Shown here piece by piece: positions 5,571 to 6,618 of a stretch of 6,618 nt of DNA. The number at the start of each line of letters is the position of its first letter. The stretch's first letter is position 1. The notes under the pieces are model-generated. The model saw only the letters and a program-made list of their open reading frames with translations, was not told the origin of the DNA and did not search any database. Origin of the DNA: an uncultured Gemmiger sp. (GTDB lineage: Bacteria; Bacillota; Clostridia; Oscillospirales; Ruminococcaceae). The stretch lies in the NCBI GenBank assembly GCA_944382805.1, contig CALWNS010000124.1, positions 1 through 6,618 of the forward strand, in the 5' to 3' direction. A program made the position numbers and the translations under genes.

Positions 5571-6618
5571 TTGCCCAACATCGCAAAGGTGGCGGTGAGC
5601 GACGCCACCATCCACTTTGACAAGCTGTACTCCTACCGTGTGCCGCCGGAACTGGAGGGGAAGCTCTGGCCGGGCGGGATCGTGCTGGTACCGTTCGGCC
5701 GCGGGGACGCCCCGCGCATGGCCGTTGTGCTGGACTGCGAACGGCAGGAGGCGGAGCCGCCGCGGCTCAAGAGCGTGCTGGCCGCCGCGCCGGAGGAAGC
5801 CCGCCTTACGCCCGATTTGCTGGAACTTGTGCGTTTTTTGCGCGACCGGTATTTTTGCACCTGGTACGAGGCGGTCAAGGCGGTCATCCCGTACGGCGCG
5901 CAGTACCGCCCCGGCACCCAAAACGGCAAACCGGCGGTGCAAAGCCGCTTGAGCCGCACCGAGGAACCGGTATACGAGCTGGCCGCCCCGCTGCCGGAAA
6001 AGCCCAAGCCCGGCCCTCGGCAGAAAGCCGCCGCCGAACTGCTGCAGGCCGGCCCGCTCACCGGGCGCGAGCTGCAAGCCAACGGGGTGGGCAAAACCAC
6101 GCTGGACGCGCTGTGCAAAAAAGGCGTTTTGCGCTGCACCGAGCGCAGCCGCTCCATCGACCTGTTTGCCGATATCCCGTTTGACCCGCAGCCGGTGGCG
6201 CTTTCGGCCGAGCAGCAGGCCGCGTATGATACGCTGGCGGCGGGGCTTTCGGCCGGCGCGCCGCGCGCCGCGCTGCTGTACGGCGTGACCGGCAGCGGCA
6301 AAACGGCGGTGTTCGTCAAGCTGATTGAAAAAACGCTGGAACAGGGCCGGCGCGCGCTGGTCCTGGTGCCGGAGATCGGCCTGACCCCGCAGATGCTCCG
6401 CCGGCTCAAAATGAATTTTGGCAGCCGCCTGGCCGTGCAGCATTCGGCGCTCAACAACACCGAGCGCCTTTTGCAGTGGCGCATGATCCAGCGCGGGGAC
6501 GCCGACATCGTGGTGGGCACGCGCAGCGCGGTGTTTGCGCCGCTGCAAAACATCGGCCTGATCCTGATCGACGAGGAGCAGGAGCACACCTATCAGAGCG
6601 AATCCGCGCCGCGCTACT
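5571..6618 (+). CDS. priA: Primosomal protein N' PriA, replication restart helicase (3' end outside window)
   Basis: PriA is a 3'-5' superfamily 2 helicase that recognises abandoned forks and reloads the replisome. The frame is open from TTG 5571 to the right edge (349 codons seen; full PriA is usually over 700). It begins NIAKVAVSDATIHFDKLYSY, followed by RVP, the 3'-end-binding domain. A winged-helix segment lies near residues 145-185 (AAAELLQAGPLTGRELQANG). Helicase lobe 1 then shows LSAEQQAAYD, Walker A GVTGSGKT (238-245), VLVPEIGLTPQM, the motif around QHSAL, VVGTRSAVFAP and Walker B DEEQ (334-337) leading into EHTYQSESAPRY. Motif II is DEEQ where E. coli has DEEH, probably a clostridial variant. 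The zinc-binding and C-terminal domains lie beyond the window. The start is TTG because no nearby ATG or GTG fits and a strong ribosome site precedes it. It follows gmk by 42 bases. Confidence 0.93.
   Translation, partial: MPNIAKVAVSDATIHFDKLYSYRVPPELEGKLWPGGIVLVPFGRGDAPRMAVVLDCERQEAEPPRLKSVLAAAPEEARLTPDLLELVRFLRDRYFCTWYEAVKAVIPYGAQYRPGTQNGKPAVQSRLSRTEEPVYELAAPLPEKPKPGPRQKAAAELLQAGPLTGRELQANGVGKTTLDALCKKGVLRCTERSRSIDLFADIPFDPQPVALSAEQQAAYDTLAAGLSAGAPRAALLYGVTGSGKTAVFVKLIEKTLEQGRRALVLVPEIGLTPQMLRRLKMNFGSRLAVQHSALNNTERLLQWRMIQRGDADIVVGTRSAVFAPLQNIGLILIDEEQEHTYQSESAPRY

Noticed and set aside
4914..6587. 557-codon open frame on the minus strand opposite gmk and priA
   Set aside because: The sense strand carries clear gmk and priA motifs. 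The antisense product resembles no family I know and spans a gene boundary.

Overview
The window reads as chromosomal core sequence from a GC-rich anaerobic Firmicute, most likely a gut clostridium of the Oscillospiraceae/Ruminococcaceae type (Faecalibacterium, Subdoligranulum or Gemmiger relatives). This is inferred from three things: GC-rich codon use; a small SRP RNA directly before dnaX-ybaB-recR; and the Firmicutes-type cluster yicC-remA-gmk-priA, since RemA is largely a Firmicutes protein. All genes lie on the + strand. I see no mobile element, CRISPR array, tRNA or rRNA. The species is not resolvable from this sequence alone.

Layout. Positions 1-857 hold the 3' end of a cobalamin-dependent methionine synthase (metH), ending right after its B12-binding domain. 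A 278-base gap follows. It contains a short hairpin, a well-formed sigma-A-type promoter (876-904) and the SRP RNA gene ffs (about 930-1057). Next comes a tight run: dnaX (1136-2797), ybaB/ebfC (2823-3164), recR (3177-3773), yicC (3793-4671), remA (4680-4934), gmk (4956-5528) and priA (from 5571, cut by the window edge, TTG start). Gaps between these genes are 8 to 42 bases with no convincing terminator, so they probably form one transcription unit.

How the genes fit together. dnaX (clamp loader), ybaB (nucleoid-associated), recR (recombinational gap repair) and priA (replication restart) serve DNA replication and repair. gmk supplies GDP/dGDP for nucleic acid synthesis, yicC is an endoribonuclease family, and remA is a DNA-binding regulator. 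The SRP RNA next door serves membrane-protein targeting. The run joins two blocks that sit far apart in Bacillus subtilis (scr-dnaX-yaaK-recR and yloC-remA-gmk-rpoZ-priA).

The main anomaly is in recR. The reading frame is intact from start to end (198 codons plus stop) except for one in-frame TAG at codon 105 (3489-3491), where RecR proteins carry a conserved tyrosine in the Toprim domain. No other gene in the window ends in TAG. It may be a sequencing error, a fresh nonsense mutation, or a codon that is read through or bypassed by reinitiation. I found no clearly new biological system here. The recR amber codon and the unusual fold potential of the SRP RNA are the points most worth checking.
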